A stretch of DNA of 64,000 nucleotides. Source: Lepidodermella squamata (taxonomy: Eukaryota; Gastrotricha). Made by a program: the position numbers and the translations under genes. The stretch's first letter is position 1. The number at the start of each line of letters is the position of its first letter. The stretch covers positions 2,046,001 through 2,110,000 of the forward strand of contig JBLDXI010000002.1 in assembly GCA_047495785.1 (NCBI GenBank). Reading direction: 5' to 3'. Below, piece after piece: positions 32,244-42,821 of this stretch. The notes beneath the pieces were generated by a model. That model did not search any database and was not told where the DNA came from. It was given only the letters and a program-made list of their open reading frames with translations.

Positions 32244-33639
32244 ATGTTGGAGGAAAAAAGCCCAAGTGCTGATACTCATGTAGGAGCGAATAACCTTGCT
32301 ATGAGCGAAGAATTTGAGAATGAGACGGATAGAAAGCGCGGAAAACTTCGCGCCCTGAACCTAGCTGTTATGTGCGTGGCTCTATACGGCTACGGCACAT
32401 GCATTTCGCTGTTCGCGCCGTTTTTCCCGATGCAAGCAAAATCGCGCGGCGTTTCTGAAACTGCCATCGGCCTGATATTCGCATCATACGCAATGGCCAT
32501 GCTATTTGGATCTATAATCAGTGGACTAATGGTTAGGTACCTTGGCCTCAAGTTCATGCGAGGAGCTGGAATGTTCTTGGCTGGCGGTTCCACGATTCTA
32601 TTCGGCTTTCTGGACAAAGCCTCGCCTAGCCCGTGCTACTTATTCATGTGTTTCGCTGTAAGAATCGTGGAAGGCTCAGGTGCGATCATGTACCTCATCT
32701 CCTCATACAGCACTGCGGCAAGTTTATACCCTGAAAGCGTGTCATTCGTGTACGCCATGCTTGAAGCATTCAACACAGCTGGGAGAGTAACTGGTCCTCT
32801 TTTAGGTGGATTCTTGTTCGGCTTAGGTGGATTCTCATTGCCGTTTTTCGTTACTGGCGCTGCGATTTTAGCTATTGGACTGTTAACACTGGCATTTAAC
32901 AGCGAAGAAGTCAAGAAAAAGGAAAGTCTGAATCCAATCTCAAGGACTCTTTACTTCCGAGTCTCCCCTCAAGCCTGGGTGATTTCAGCATCTCAAATAA
33001 TAATAGCAGCACTTGTTTCATTCCCAGAGCCAACACTGGCATTGTACTTGGCCAAGCTGGGCATGGCAAGTGCCCAAGTAGTCGGGGTAATATTCCTGTG
33101 TGGATCGCTTGTCTTCCCAGCGACAAGCCTCCTAGTCGGCAAATTTATCGACAAATTCGAAAATTTAATACCCGAGGTGAGAAAATGCTCAATTTTTATA
33201 CAATTTCTTACATTTCTTGCTGTAATAGGTTTTGATTTCCGGGTCGGTTGTAGGGGTTATTTCAATGTTGTTAATCGGACCTGCCGAATTTATCCAATCG
33301 ATTTTGAAGCCATCGATCGCGTTAACAATCGCTGGCAACACTCTCATGTACCTCGCAATGGCTTTCCTCCTCACGCCGATACCGCGAGCTTTACTGACCT
33401 CGCTTCAAGCAGCTGGCTATCCTGATAATGATGAGACAAACGCATTTATAGCCAGTATTTACATGGGTATGTGGTACGTTGGTGGCAGTTTTGGCCCGGC
33501 TATGGCGGGTGCTCTGGCGGAACATCTTGGATTCGAAAATGCGGCTACAGTTATGGCCGTTGTTTTACTCTTACTAACTTTTATTCACATTTACGGTGCG
33601 AGGCTTAGTAAATTTGATGTCAATAAAGGCAAGTTATGA
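32244..33639 (+). CDS. SLC18B1-like MFS transporter, copy 3
   Basis: Two exons, 32244-33176 and 33229-33639 (447 aa), with a 52-bp intron at the shared position after IPE. Motifs: ALYGYGTCISLFAPFFPMQA, RGVSETAIGLIFASYAM, GSGAIMYLISSYS (more diverged than the MTASYS of other copies), FPEPTLALYLAKLGMA and YPDNDETNAFIASIYMGMWY. The usual GIETSS segment is here DNDETNAF, so this copy is the most altered in the region before helix 11. It has a short N-terminus and no long C-terminal tail. It is the first gene of the four-copy cluster and follows the hAT element by 410 bp. Confidence 0.9.
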
Positions 33640-33844
33640 AATAGTTGGAAATTGACAGTCCAAAATTTTTTAGCCTAGTTAAAATTCGGGAAAATTATCA
33701 GAGTAGACAAGAAAACAGGTTGGCTCGTGCCAACATTTTCAAACGCGTGTTGTAGCACAAATTGTTTTTAAAACTCTTTTGGCTTTAAACAAAAATGGCT
33801 AACCAGTCAGCAATTAGATAACTATCATCCAAAATCGAAGTTGG

Positions 33845-35350
33845 ATGACTTTAACGGCTCTAGGCTCATTGGAAGATGAGCACACTTGCAGTGCCAAGCT
33901 GGAATATGGCTCCACATTACTTTTTAGCGAAAAATCGAACAAAATCGATCCTTCCTATGGGTTCCAGGCCAAGAAGAAATTTCTATCGCCCCGAGCTCTT
34001 CGAGCTGTTAATTTTGGCTTGATGTGCTTTTCGCATTTCGCCTATGGGAAGTGCCTCTCACTCTTCGCGCCATTCTTCCCGCCCGAGGCTCATCGAAGAG
34101 ACGTTTCGACTACAACCATTGGCTTGATTTTCGGCTCCTATACTTTGGTCATGCTTCTCGGAACTTTTTTGAGCGGCCTTTTAGTCAGGCATCTCGGTCC
34201 GCAGTTCATGCGTGGCGCTGGAATGTTCATGGCTGGCGGTGCTACTGTTTTATTCGGTCTACTACAGATCTCGCCACCTGGCCACAGCTACGAAATTCTG
34301 TGCTTCGTTGTGAGGGTTGTCGAAGCAACAGGGGCCAGTATGTATATAACAGCTTCCTACAGCATTTCGGCCCTTCTTTACCCGAAACATATCTCCTTTG
34401 TGTATGCCCTATTGGAAGCAGCGCATTCTGCTGGCAGAGTTTTCGGCCCTGTTATTGGAGCGATTCTATACAACTACCTCGGGGTTCACATCCCATTCGT
34501 CGCCCTGGGAACGTTGCTTCTTGCAATCGGGCTAGCCACCTTGATCGCAAATCAAGTTAATTCAAGCTGTCTACCTGACCTTGAGTCATTGATTGAGGAC
34601 GAAAATCCCGAGGGAGAAATTTCTTGGCTCATATATTTCCGAGTTTCTCCACAAGCTTGGCTTCTATCGCTCACTCTCGTGCTTTCATCGTTCTTGGTTT
34701 CATTTACAAAACCAACTCTTTCCCTTCATCTCGAGTCGCTGGGTGTCGTTGATGCCGCGTCCGTGGGTTTCGTTTTCCTGGCTGGATCCCTTGTCTACGG
34801 AATAATGAGCCTTCTCCTAGGGAAGCTGATCGATGAAGTTCCAAAGCTTATGCCTGGGGTACTTTTTCCATAAAATAATGTTTTGGATTCACTATTTATT
34901 GTTTTGTAGATGATGCCTCTTGGAGCTGCCGTAGCCACAATTTCGATGCTTTTGATGGGCCCCACTGAACCACTGCAAGCTTTCATTAAACCCTCGACCG
35001 CAATGACGGCTGCCGGCAACATGTTGCTATGTTTTGGGCTGGCTCTCATCTTGGCACCCATTCCTCGAGCACTTCAAGCCTCTGTTCGTATGGCCGGCTA
35101 TCCAGACGGAATAGAAACTAGTTCGTTAATCGCCGCAGTCTTCAACGGCATGTGGTACGCTGGTGGCAGTTTCGGCCCAGCTATTGCCGGTATCCTAATG
35201 GACTATCTCGGTTTCGCCCTCGCCACCGATGTCATGGCGGGATTTTCGGTTATTCTCATGTTAATTTTGATTATTTCTGCGTTTTCGACCAAATTTGATG
35301 ACAAAAGCTCGACAGCAGACAATTTGAATGATACTTTATTATTGGAATAA
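33845..35350 (+). CDS. SLC18B1-like MFS transporter, copy 4
   Basis: Two exons, 33845-34858 and 34910-35350 (484 aa), with a 51-bp intron. Conserved blocks: FAYGKCLSLFAPFFPPEA, RDVSTTTIGLIFGSYTL, ATGASMYITASYSISALLYP, YFRVSPQAWLLSL and YPDGIETSSLIAAVFNGMWY. The family motif FPEP in the middle is changed to FTKPTLSLHLESLG, which replaces a negatively charged residue by Lys in a helix that lines the core in related carriers. It lies 205 bp after copy 3 in the same direction. AATAAA overlaps the stop region at 35349, suggesting a very short 3' UTR. Confidence 0.9.
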
Positions 35351-35488
35351 AAAGTATTTTAATGACGGTTATAAAAAATAGTCTTCTCGACCTAATTTCT
35401 ACGCCTACTCAAAAGATAACTGATATCTCTAAGAAAGACTTGTAGTATCAAACGGGTGTAGTAGCAGTATGTTTACTTTGGTTAAAAA

Positions 35489-37052
35489 ATGGTCAAAAAT
35501 GAGATCAGCGCGTCTACGTCAGTGTCTTGGAGTGTAACTTATGGAACGGTTGACGTATCGACGTCAAGCAATAGCAAAACAGCGCCTGAAGCAATAAGAC
35601 ACCTTAGTTTCAAAGAATGGCTATTCTCCCCGCAAGTTTTGAAGGGGATCAACTTAGGTATCATGCTACTCGCAATTTTCGGCTACGGCATGTGCGTGTC
35701 TCTATTCGCTCCTTTCTTCCCGACTGAAGCTGAACGACGCGGCGTTTCTGCTACAGTCGTTGGCCTAATCTTCGCCTCCTACACCTTCGTAATGTTCGTT
35801 GGCACACCGATAACTGGCGCTATGGTGAAACACTTAGGCCTTCAGTTCATGTTAGGAGCCGGTATGTTCTTGGCAGGAGGCGCGACAGTTCTTTTCGGCT
35901 TCTTAGACACAGCTCCAGCTGGCCCGAGTTACGTCATCCTTTGCTTTGCAGTTCGAATAATCGAAGGTGCAGGGGCTAGTATGTACATGACAGCGTCTTA
36001 CAGCTCATCCGCAGCTCTTTACCCGGATAACATTTCATTCGTCTACGCCCTCCTCGAAATGGCACTGAATGTTGGCCGAATCGTTGGTCCAAGTCTTGGC
36101 GGGGTGTTGTTCAACGCCGGCGGGTTCCCCCTCCCATTTTTCATTGTCGGAGCATTACTTCTTATCTTCGGAACATTATCACTGATCGTGCAATGGTTGA
36201 CCGCTAAAGTTCTCCCAGTCCTTGATTCTATGACGCAAACTAATGAAACAAATTCGGCTAAACCGATTTCTTGGACACTGTACTACAGGGTTTCGATGCA
36301 TGCCTGGGTGCTATCTGCTAGTCAAGTGCTTTCATCCTTTCTATTCTCATTTCCGGAACCAACTCTATCGCTGTACCTCGCTGAACTCGGCCTAACTGAT
36401 GCTGCTTTGGTCGGAGTTGTGTTCCTTGGCGGATCTTTAGGGTACTCGGTCGTTTGCGTCGCATTGGGCAAAATTGCTGATCGATTTCCAAAATACAACT
36501 ATTGGGTAGGATTTCCAATTAATTAATCGATAAAATATAATCTAATAATTTAAATAGATGATGTCTTTTGGAGCGGTCATATTAATCGTCGCGTTCATCC
36601 TTATCGGTCCAGCTCCACCTCTTCAGCCGCAACTACAACCGTCAATCGCCGTAACCGTGGTTGGGAATACGATGATCTATGTCGGGGTCGCTTTCACCCT
36701 ATCACCCGTACCTCAGGCATTACTGTCATCGGTCAGAGCTGCCGGCTACCCCGACGGTATTGAAACAAGCAGTTACATAGCCAGTGTCTACAACGGCATG
36801 TGGTTCGGGGGTGGAGCGTTTGGCCCAGCAGCAGCAGGCGCACTAATGGACGCGCTGGGCTTCGAAATGGCCGCATTTGTCCTAGCAGGAATAGCCCTGC
36901 TCCTATTGATGATTTTGATATCAGGCGAAATTCTGGACAGATGCCGTGTCTGTAAGCAAGTCGGAACGAATAGTAATGACACTACCGCTGAATATACGAG
37001 ATTTCAAGATTCAACACGGTCCGTTTCCATGGCCAGACCTAAATGGAACTGA
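35489..37052 (+). CDS. SLC18B1-like MFS transporter, copy 5
   Basis: Two exons, 35489-36505 and 36558-37052 (503 aa), with a 52-bp intron after KYNYW. The N-terminus has SVSWSVTYGTVDVS and the tail ends with AEYTRF and SVSMARPKWN; both motifs recur in copy 6 and, weaker, in copy 1. The core has AIFGYGMCVSLFAPFFPTEA, RGVSATVVGLIFASYTF, GAGASMYMTASYS, FPEPTLSLYLAELGL and YPDGIETSSYIASVYNGMW. The shared terminal motifs lie in predicted cytosolic segments and may be sorting or phosphorylation sites; that is inference. It starts 138 bp after copy 4. Confidence 0.92.
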
Positions 37053-37109
37053 TTAGATAAGATAGCAATATAGTTTCTTTCCATTGAGTAAAACAATTTC
37101 TGAATAAAA

Positions 37110-38681
37110 ATGAGCAGACGTGATATCAGTGAATCAACATCAGTTTCGTGGAGTGCCACGTACGGCTCTGTGTTAGCCAAAAGCAGCGTCGCAGAGGCGA
37201 ATAGAGCATGGTCTGAGATCGACGGTACAACAAAAGCCGAAGCAGGCAGTTTCAAGAAATGGCTGCTAACTCCAAAAGTTCTTCGAGCAATCAATTTGGG
37301 GGTTATGTCCCTCGCAGTCCTCGGCTACGGCCTATGCAGCGCGTTATTCGGTCCGTTCTTCCCGACGGAAGCAGAAAAGCGTGGAGTCTCCGCAACAGTT
37401 GTTGGATTGATCTTCGCGGCCTATACTATAACAATGTTTATCGGGACACCAATTACCGGTGCTTTGGTCAACCACCTTGGCCTGATTTTCATGCAAATTT
37501 CAGGGATGTTCCTCGCCGGTGGCTCGACAATTCTCTTCGGATTCTTAGACACAGCCCCGCCTGGGGATAGCTACGTCATCCTCTGCTTTCTAGTCAGAAT
37601 TATCGAAGGCATTGGGGCTAGTTTGTATATGACAGCTTCCTACAGTTCAGCTGGGGCGTTATTCCCAGATAATATCGCATTCGTCTATGCCCTGCTTGAA
37701 ATGGCTCTTAACATCGGCAGAATTATAGGCCCTAGCATTGGAGGGCTTCTATTCAATTTAGGTGGATTTCCTCTCCCTTTCTTCGTAGTCGGCGCCTTGA
37801 TTTTGGTCCTAGGCATTTTTTCGATGATTGCTCAAAAGGTGACGACAAGTTATCTCAACGACCTGGTGGATAGCGGTTCGAAAAAGAACTCGGAAAAGAA
37901 GCAAGCATCCGTGTCTTGGTTTCAATTCTACAAAGTTTCGTACCATGCTTGGATTTTAAGCTTAAGCCAAGTGTTAACCAGCTTCCTATTCACGTTTCCT
38001 GAACCGACTTTGGCGCTATATTTGAACAAATTAGGCCTAACTGATGCAGCTTTGGTTGGGTTAGTTTGGCTGGGCGGCTCGCTTGGTTACTCCCTGCTTT
38101 GCCTAATCATTGGGAAAATTGCAGATGTATATCCAAAAACTAGCTATTGGGTAAGTAAAATCCCACCGAAATGTCTCGTTTAAATCTTAATTTCAAAGGT
38201 TATGTCTCTTGGGGCAGCCATTGTGGCTGTAGGAATGTTCCTAATTGGTCCAACGCCATCTTTGCAATCCACCTTAAAGCCTTCAATCGGCCTAACAATA
38301 ACAGCTTACATTTTCATCTATATCGGAATCGCATTTCTGATGTCCCCTGTTGCGAAGCTGTTACTTACAGCGGTTCGACAGTCTGGTTACCCTGAAGGCA
38401 TTGAAACAAGCAGCTACGTCGCTACAATTTACAACGGCACGTGGTTTGCTGGCGGCAGTTTTGGCCCGGCTGTAGCTGGCGCTCTGGTAGATTCATACGG
38501 CTTCGAAACCGCGGCGACAATAATGGGTGGCTTCGGAATCCTGCTGTTCCTTATTCTCATTATTGGAGGAGTACTGAACTGGCGAGGATTTTGCCAGAAA
38601 GTAGTCCCAAGTGTTGGCACAAAGTCCGACTACCAGAGATTTAAAAATTCATCAGTTTCAATGTCACGATCAAGATGGTAG
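37110..38681 (+). CDS. SLC18B1-like MFS transporter, copy 6
   Basis: Two exons, 37110-38150 and 38199-38681 (507 aa), with a 48-bp intron after KTSYW. It starts only 57 bp after copy 5. The N-terminal STSVSWSATYGSV and tail SDYQRF and SVSMSRSRW are conserved with copy 5. Core motifs: AVLGYGLCSALFGPFFPTEA, RGVSATVVGLIFAAYTI, GASLYMTASYSSAGALFP, FPEPTLALYLNKLGL and YPEGIETSSYVATIYNGTW. An AATAAA at 38685-38690 lies four bases past the stop, and the convergent glycosyltransferase-like gene ends 33 bp away, so the two transcripts probably overlap at their 3' ends. Confidence 0.92.
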
Positions 38682-38714
38682 TTAAATAAAACTTGAATTT
38701 CCTGTTATATTTTT

Positions 38715-40027
38715 TTAACCTCCTGTGATCGAGACAAAATCGCTCCAATATTTCAATACATCGAACGAAAAATTCGATAATAAATTTTTAACCAAAGGGT
38801 AGAAAAGCTTCAAGTTCTTTTCGGAGAATCCCGGCATAGGGAGATGAGCTTCGACCTTCCCATCCAGCCAGTCTAATCCAGTTCGAGAAGGTTGAAATGA
38901 TGACCAGTCGTAGGCCTCTATCCTGCGAAACAGCCAAGGATCCATTTCCGAGTATCGACTCAAAACGGATGTTTGATAAACCGTTGCTTCAACACAATTT
39001 TTCGGTTGAAGATTTGCAAGATCGGACCTCCATTTATCGAGACGATAGCTGATCATTTCTTGATCGTAGAACCAGGATTCATCCCCTCTTTTAAAATTGC
39101 TCGGAACTTTTCCGTACTCCAGCTCCAACGCGGCCATTGTCATTTCAAGTAAAGTTGAAGCATTAGGATTTGATCTAAAATTAGAATTGTTTATTTTTAA
39201 GCTGGAGTATTGGAAAATTACTTGTAATTCATTATTTCATTCCAAACCGGGATTCGAATTCCAACACCGGCCATTGATATCATATTGATAGCTTCTCCGC
39301 TTTTGATAAATGTCCCACAACAGTGAGAATTAGCCACCTTAACAGCCTGGTAGTCCTCTTCGAAAACGTAAATGTCCCTCAACGGAAGAATATCTGCATC
39401 AGCTGTAACCAGGTATGAGTCGTTTTGTTCGGAAAATTGTGGCAAGTTGCCGACGAAAAGACGGCTAACAAGGGCTGTTATCAATTTTACATCTTCATTC
39501 GCTTTTACAAAGATCACCGTTGAATTCGATGTTTCGATCAGAGTTTTGTAAACGAAATTGTAATAATTTCCTTCAACATGCCAAGGCCGTTCATCGCCGA
39601 CGAGCAGAATAATCGGGGTGTAGCTCAACCTTCGCCAGGCCATAGCAACAATTGGTAAATAGAAAATGTAACTGCATTCGGCATTGTCATTTTCGCAACT
39701 GGAGCTATTGGATGGAGACGTTGCGGAGAATACAACGAATTTATTGCTGAATTTAGGTTTCGTAAATTTGCAGAAAGGCAGTTGATGCGTGGAATTTTCT
39801 GGAATTTCGAACAATTTCGAGGATTTATCCGCATTTGAAAGGCTAAAAATCCGATTAATCGCAATAAAAATTAGAAATATTGAGACTAAATTAGCGATGA
39901 AGAAAATAGTTTTCAAATCAACAAAATAATACGCAGCTCGGCCCATTACAGCGGCTGCATTCGCGACGTGTGAAATACGGTGTTCAAGCCCCAATATTTC
40001 TCTGTTTGTTTGAGAAGCGTCTGTCAA
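38715..40027 (-). CDS. Glycosyltransferase-like type II membrane protein, copy 4 (diverged)
   Basis: Two exons, 40027-39222 and 39174-38715 (421 aa), with a 47-bp intron matching the second intron of copies 2 and 3; their first intron is absent here. The N-terminal cytosolic part is longer (about 45 residues) before the anchor (TIFFIANLVSIFLIFIAI). The core has KFVVFSATSPSN, CSYIFYLPIVAMAWRR, a DXD-type ADADILPL, NSHCCGTF and IPVWNEIMNYK. The C-terminal part has WFYDQEMIS and EAHLPMPGF. It is clearly related to the three copies at the left edge but more diverged, 35 kb away, and convergent with transporter copy 6. The substrate is unknown. Confidence 0.85.
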
Positions 40028-40270
40028 TAAATTTTTATACAGAGGTCATACATGTTTTTACGGTTTATTTCGTTTTAAAATTTCACCGCTGACTAGATAA
40101 ATAATAATATACGTGAATCAAAATGCATTAATCTTGGCTTGAATGATGGCTAATAATAAATTATGCCGAAATGATTCATTTGCAGATAAAAATTAGAAAA
40201 AAATAAGTGACGGAATACCTAACAATAGCGATTATTTTATGAAAGCCTGATGCATAGTTACTTGTAAAAA

Positions 40271-41805
40271 TCAAGTCAGGGCAAGTGGAGCTGTCGACGA
40301 TGACGAGTCTTTGCGCCGCTTCTGCGCAAGATTCCGATCGATCCACCTGCCGCTGTCGAATGAGCCCTTTTTGCCGGACATTTCATCCAGCGTAATGTGG
40401 CGAAGAATATTTTCCGTGTTGTGGAAAACATGGCGGATATTTTCCGTGTCAACAGCAGTCGTAAAATGCGGGTAAACAGTTCGACTACCGGTGGACTCAC
40501 GATGCCCGGACTCAGCACTGACTGCCGACTGGAAAAAATAATCGAATTATTCTGATTTTTTATTTAATTTTTAAATTTACCAAAAATTTGCTTAGGATGA
40601 ACTCTTTGACTTTATCGAGCTCGCTGATTTTTTCCGACGATGCTTTGAACTGTTCGAATTCAGGAAAATTCTTGGCCAGACTCTTCGTACCTTGAGCTTC
40701 AATTTTCTGCCGTAGTTGATCCTCTTTATTAAGGAAGAGAATGTGGGACAAATATCTTAGCCATCGATTGCTCCAAAGTGATCCCATGAGCTCTGTCGAT
40801 TCAACGAGTTGATTCTGTGTCTCATCCTCGCGAAGAACCATGTCGTAGCACGAACTTGAAGCGACGTACATAATGACGGTTGCATCGTTGAAGCACTGAA
40901 TCCATTTTCGCCGCTCATTTCTTTGCCCGCCAACATCGAAAAAGCTGGAAAATTTTCGAAATTTTTCAAGAAATTTAATTCAAGTTAGTCATTACTGGAA
41001 TTTGATATGCTTCAGCATGAATGTGGTTTCGAAAATTCCAGTGGTGATTTTCCGGCACCTGATGATGTCCTGATCGGTCGGGACGTAATCAGGGCTGTAA
41101 ATCTTGTCAACCATGTTTAGGAAACTAAATAAAATAACAATCCAGTTGCTAGTGACTCATTGCAATAAAATTCTCACTATTCGGCTGAATCGTAGAGTAA
41201 ATATTCACTGGAGCGTTTGAAGCAGGCCTGAACGCCAGGATCCGACCAAAGTTTACTCACATGTTCCACAAAATCCTAATAAAAATATTTGATTATTTTC
41301 ATCGTAAATTCTGATGATTAACTTACTTCATTTGAATCATCAAAAACTGATCGCCGGGCTTGAGACTGAATAAAATCGAGTGAGTCTTGATTTTCAGCAT
41401 TAGCAAGCTCAATCGAAAGGGTCATCATTGCGCCGGTAATTGTCTGGCAATTCGCGAACATTAGAATCTTGGAAATTTCCAACGCAAAAAAATCTACCTT
41501 AATAGCAGCCTTAACATTGTCACGGATGTGTTCGACATATGTTTTCCTCTCCCTATATAGCCAATTTTAAAATAATTTCGCTTAATTTAAGGTAGATTTT
41601 ACTCTTTGGAAAATCCGTCCCCGTGCAAAATTTTCATTTGCTTGATAAAAGTTGATTTGCCAGATTCACCGGGGCCGAGAACCAGCAGGCGATAGGTGTT
41701 GACGTAAGCTTCCTTCTCCTTTCTCAACATTTTATCGATTTTCTTGGAGTTCAACGTGGCCTCGTCATCGCCACCGGTTCCACCGCCACCACAGCCACAG
41801 CTCAT
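40271..41805 (-). CDS. Heterotrimeric G-protein alpha subunit, Gs-like, with divergent C-terminus
   Basis: Seven exons: 41805-41603, 41552-41498, 41443-41326, 41275-41178, 41124-40996, 40944-40581 and 40527-40271 (407 aa). P-loop is [20 protein letters not shown] (Pro where Gs has Ala). Switch I is [14 protein letters not shown] with the catalytic Arg, switch [20 protein letters not shown] with the catalytic Gln, then FLNKED, and [17 protein letters not shown] (Gs-type [12 protein letters not shown], Cys changed to Thr). The DTENIR spelling and the DYVPTDQDI segment place it in the Gs class. After [13 protein letters not shown], where Gs ends in QYELL within about ten residues, this protein continues about 37 residues, rich in Lys, Arg and Ser and ending PLALT. 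The N-terminus is MSCGCGG, with Cys for possible palmitoylation but no Gly2. Confidence 0.9.
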
Positions 41806-42821
41806 TACACGCGCCTTCAAATTAATAATAAAATTATTTCCTATAAGGTGGAGGGAATTCTGCCGTGAAAGTGAAAATTTTCTAGTCCGAGAGTTATCAG
41901 CGTTTCGACTGAGCTGTAAGTTGCCAGCGAGAAACTAGAGAGATAAGGAGTTTGAGTGGGCATAAAGACCAGTGCGTTATTTTTTAGCCGGGTAATAAAA
42001 TACGCATTATTCACTTTGAATACCTGCAATTTGTGGTGTGCTATGAGAAAATTGATAGCCGCTCACATTATTTATTATATTACTCGTTGTGCAAACATAA
42101 GAGCTGTAATATAAACTCCGATTTGGCACCGCATAATCACCCGGGACGTTAAATGCATATTTTTTCGCAATATTATTTCGGCGAAAACGATTATTTACTC
42201 AACTCGTTAAAAAACGAGGAAATTGTCCATTTTCAGTTCTAAAAAAATACACATTTTTATAGTAATATTTTTTTATTGCATCACTCGAATTCAAAAGTGT
42301 CTTTCATTTTTTTTTCATCGCCAGCGTAGAACAATATCAATTTTTTTGTTAACAATTAAAACGAGGACGATAGAATTTTTTTCGTATAATCAACAAATAT
42401 TGTTAAGCTATATATACATCTGCGACTGAATTTCGGCCGTCATTTATGACGTAGAAAAGCCAAAAGAGGGTGATTCAAGCCCCTCTTTTGCGACGGGGTA
42501 AAACATTAATGACTGGACATTGTCGTCAGATGTATAACCGCGGACGAGAGCTAGTTTCTGAAGTTTCGAACTAAATTCTAAATAGATTTCGGTCCAAGGC
42601 AGTTTTCAACGAGTAAATCAAAATGACATGAAATTCGAAGACATATTATTATTGTTTTTATAACATTTATACAGAAAAGCGCGCTGTTTCAGTGGAGATT
42701 TTTTTTTAAATATTAGGCGTAAAAATTGCTGAGCGCGCCCAGAAAAATGGCTGGTGTTTTTTCATGTCAGATTCGGCCAATTTTAGGCGCAGTTTTTCCT
42801 GTTGCCGGACAGTTATTTCAT
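41806..42821. other. Spacer upstream of the G-alpha gene and downstream of troponin I
   Basis: About 1 kb, AT-rich, holding the G-alpha promoter and the troponin I 3' UTR. It includes a perfect 10-bp stem-loop at 42461-42490. On the minus strand just beyond the troponin stop is a 38-codon charged open frame that does not resemble the missing troponin I C-terminus. Confidence 0.5.
42461..42490. repeat. Perfect 10-bp stem-loop
   Basis: CAAAAGAGGG at 42461-42470 is followed by a 10-base loop and CCCTCTTTTG at 42481-42490. It lies 330-360 bp downstream of the troponin I stop codon and could be in its 3' UTR. Confidence 0.6.

Noticed and set aside
42700-42821. Alternative troponin I 3' exon in the charged frame after the stop
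   Set aside because: The 38 codons do not resemble any troponin I C-terminus and no donor in the last coding exon leads into them convincingly.
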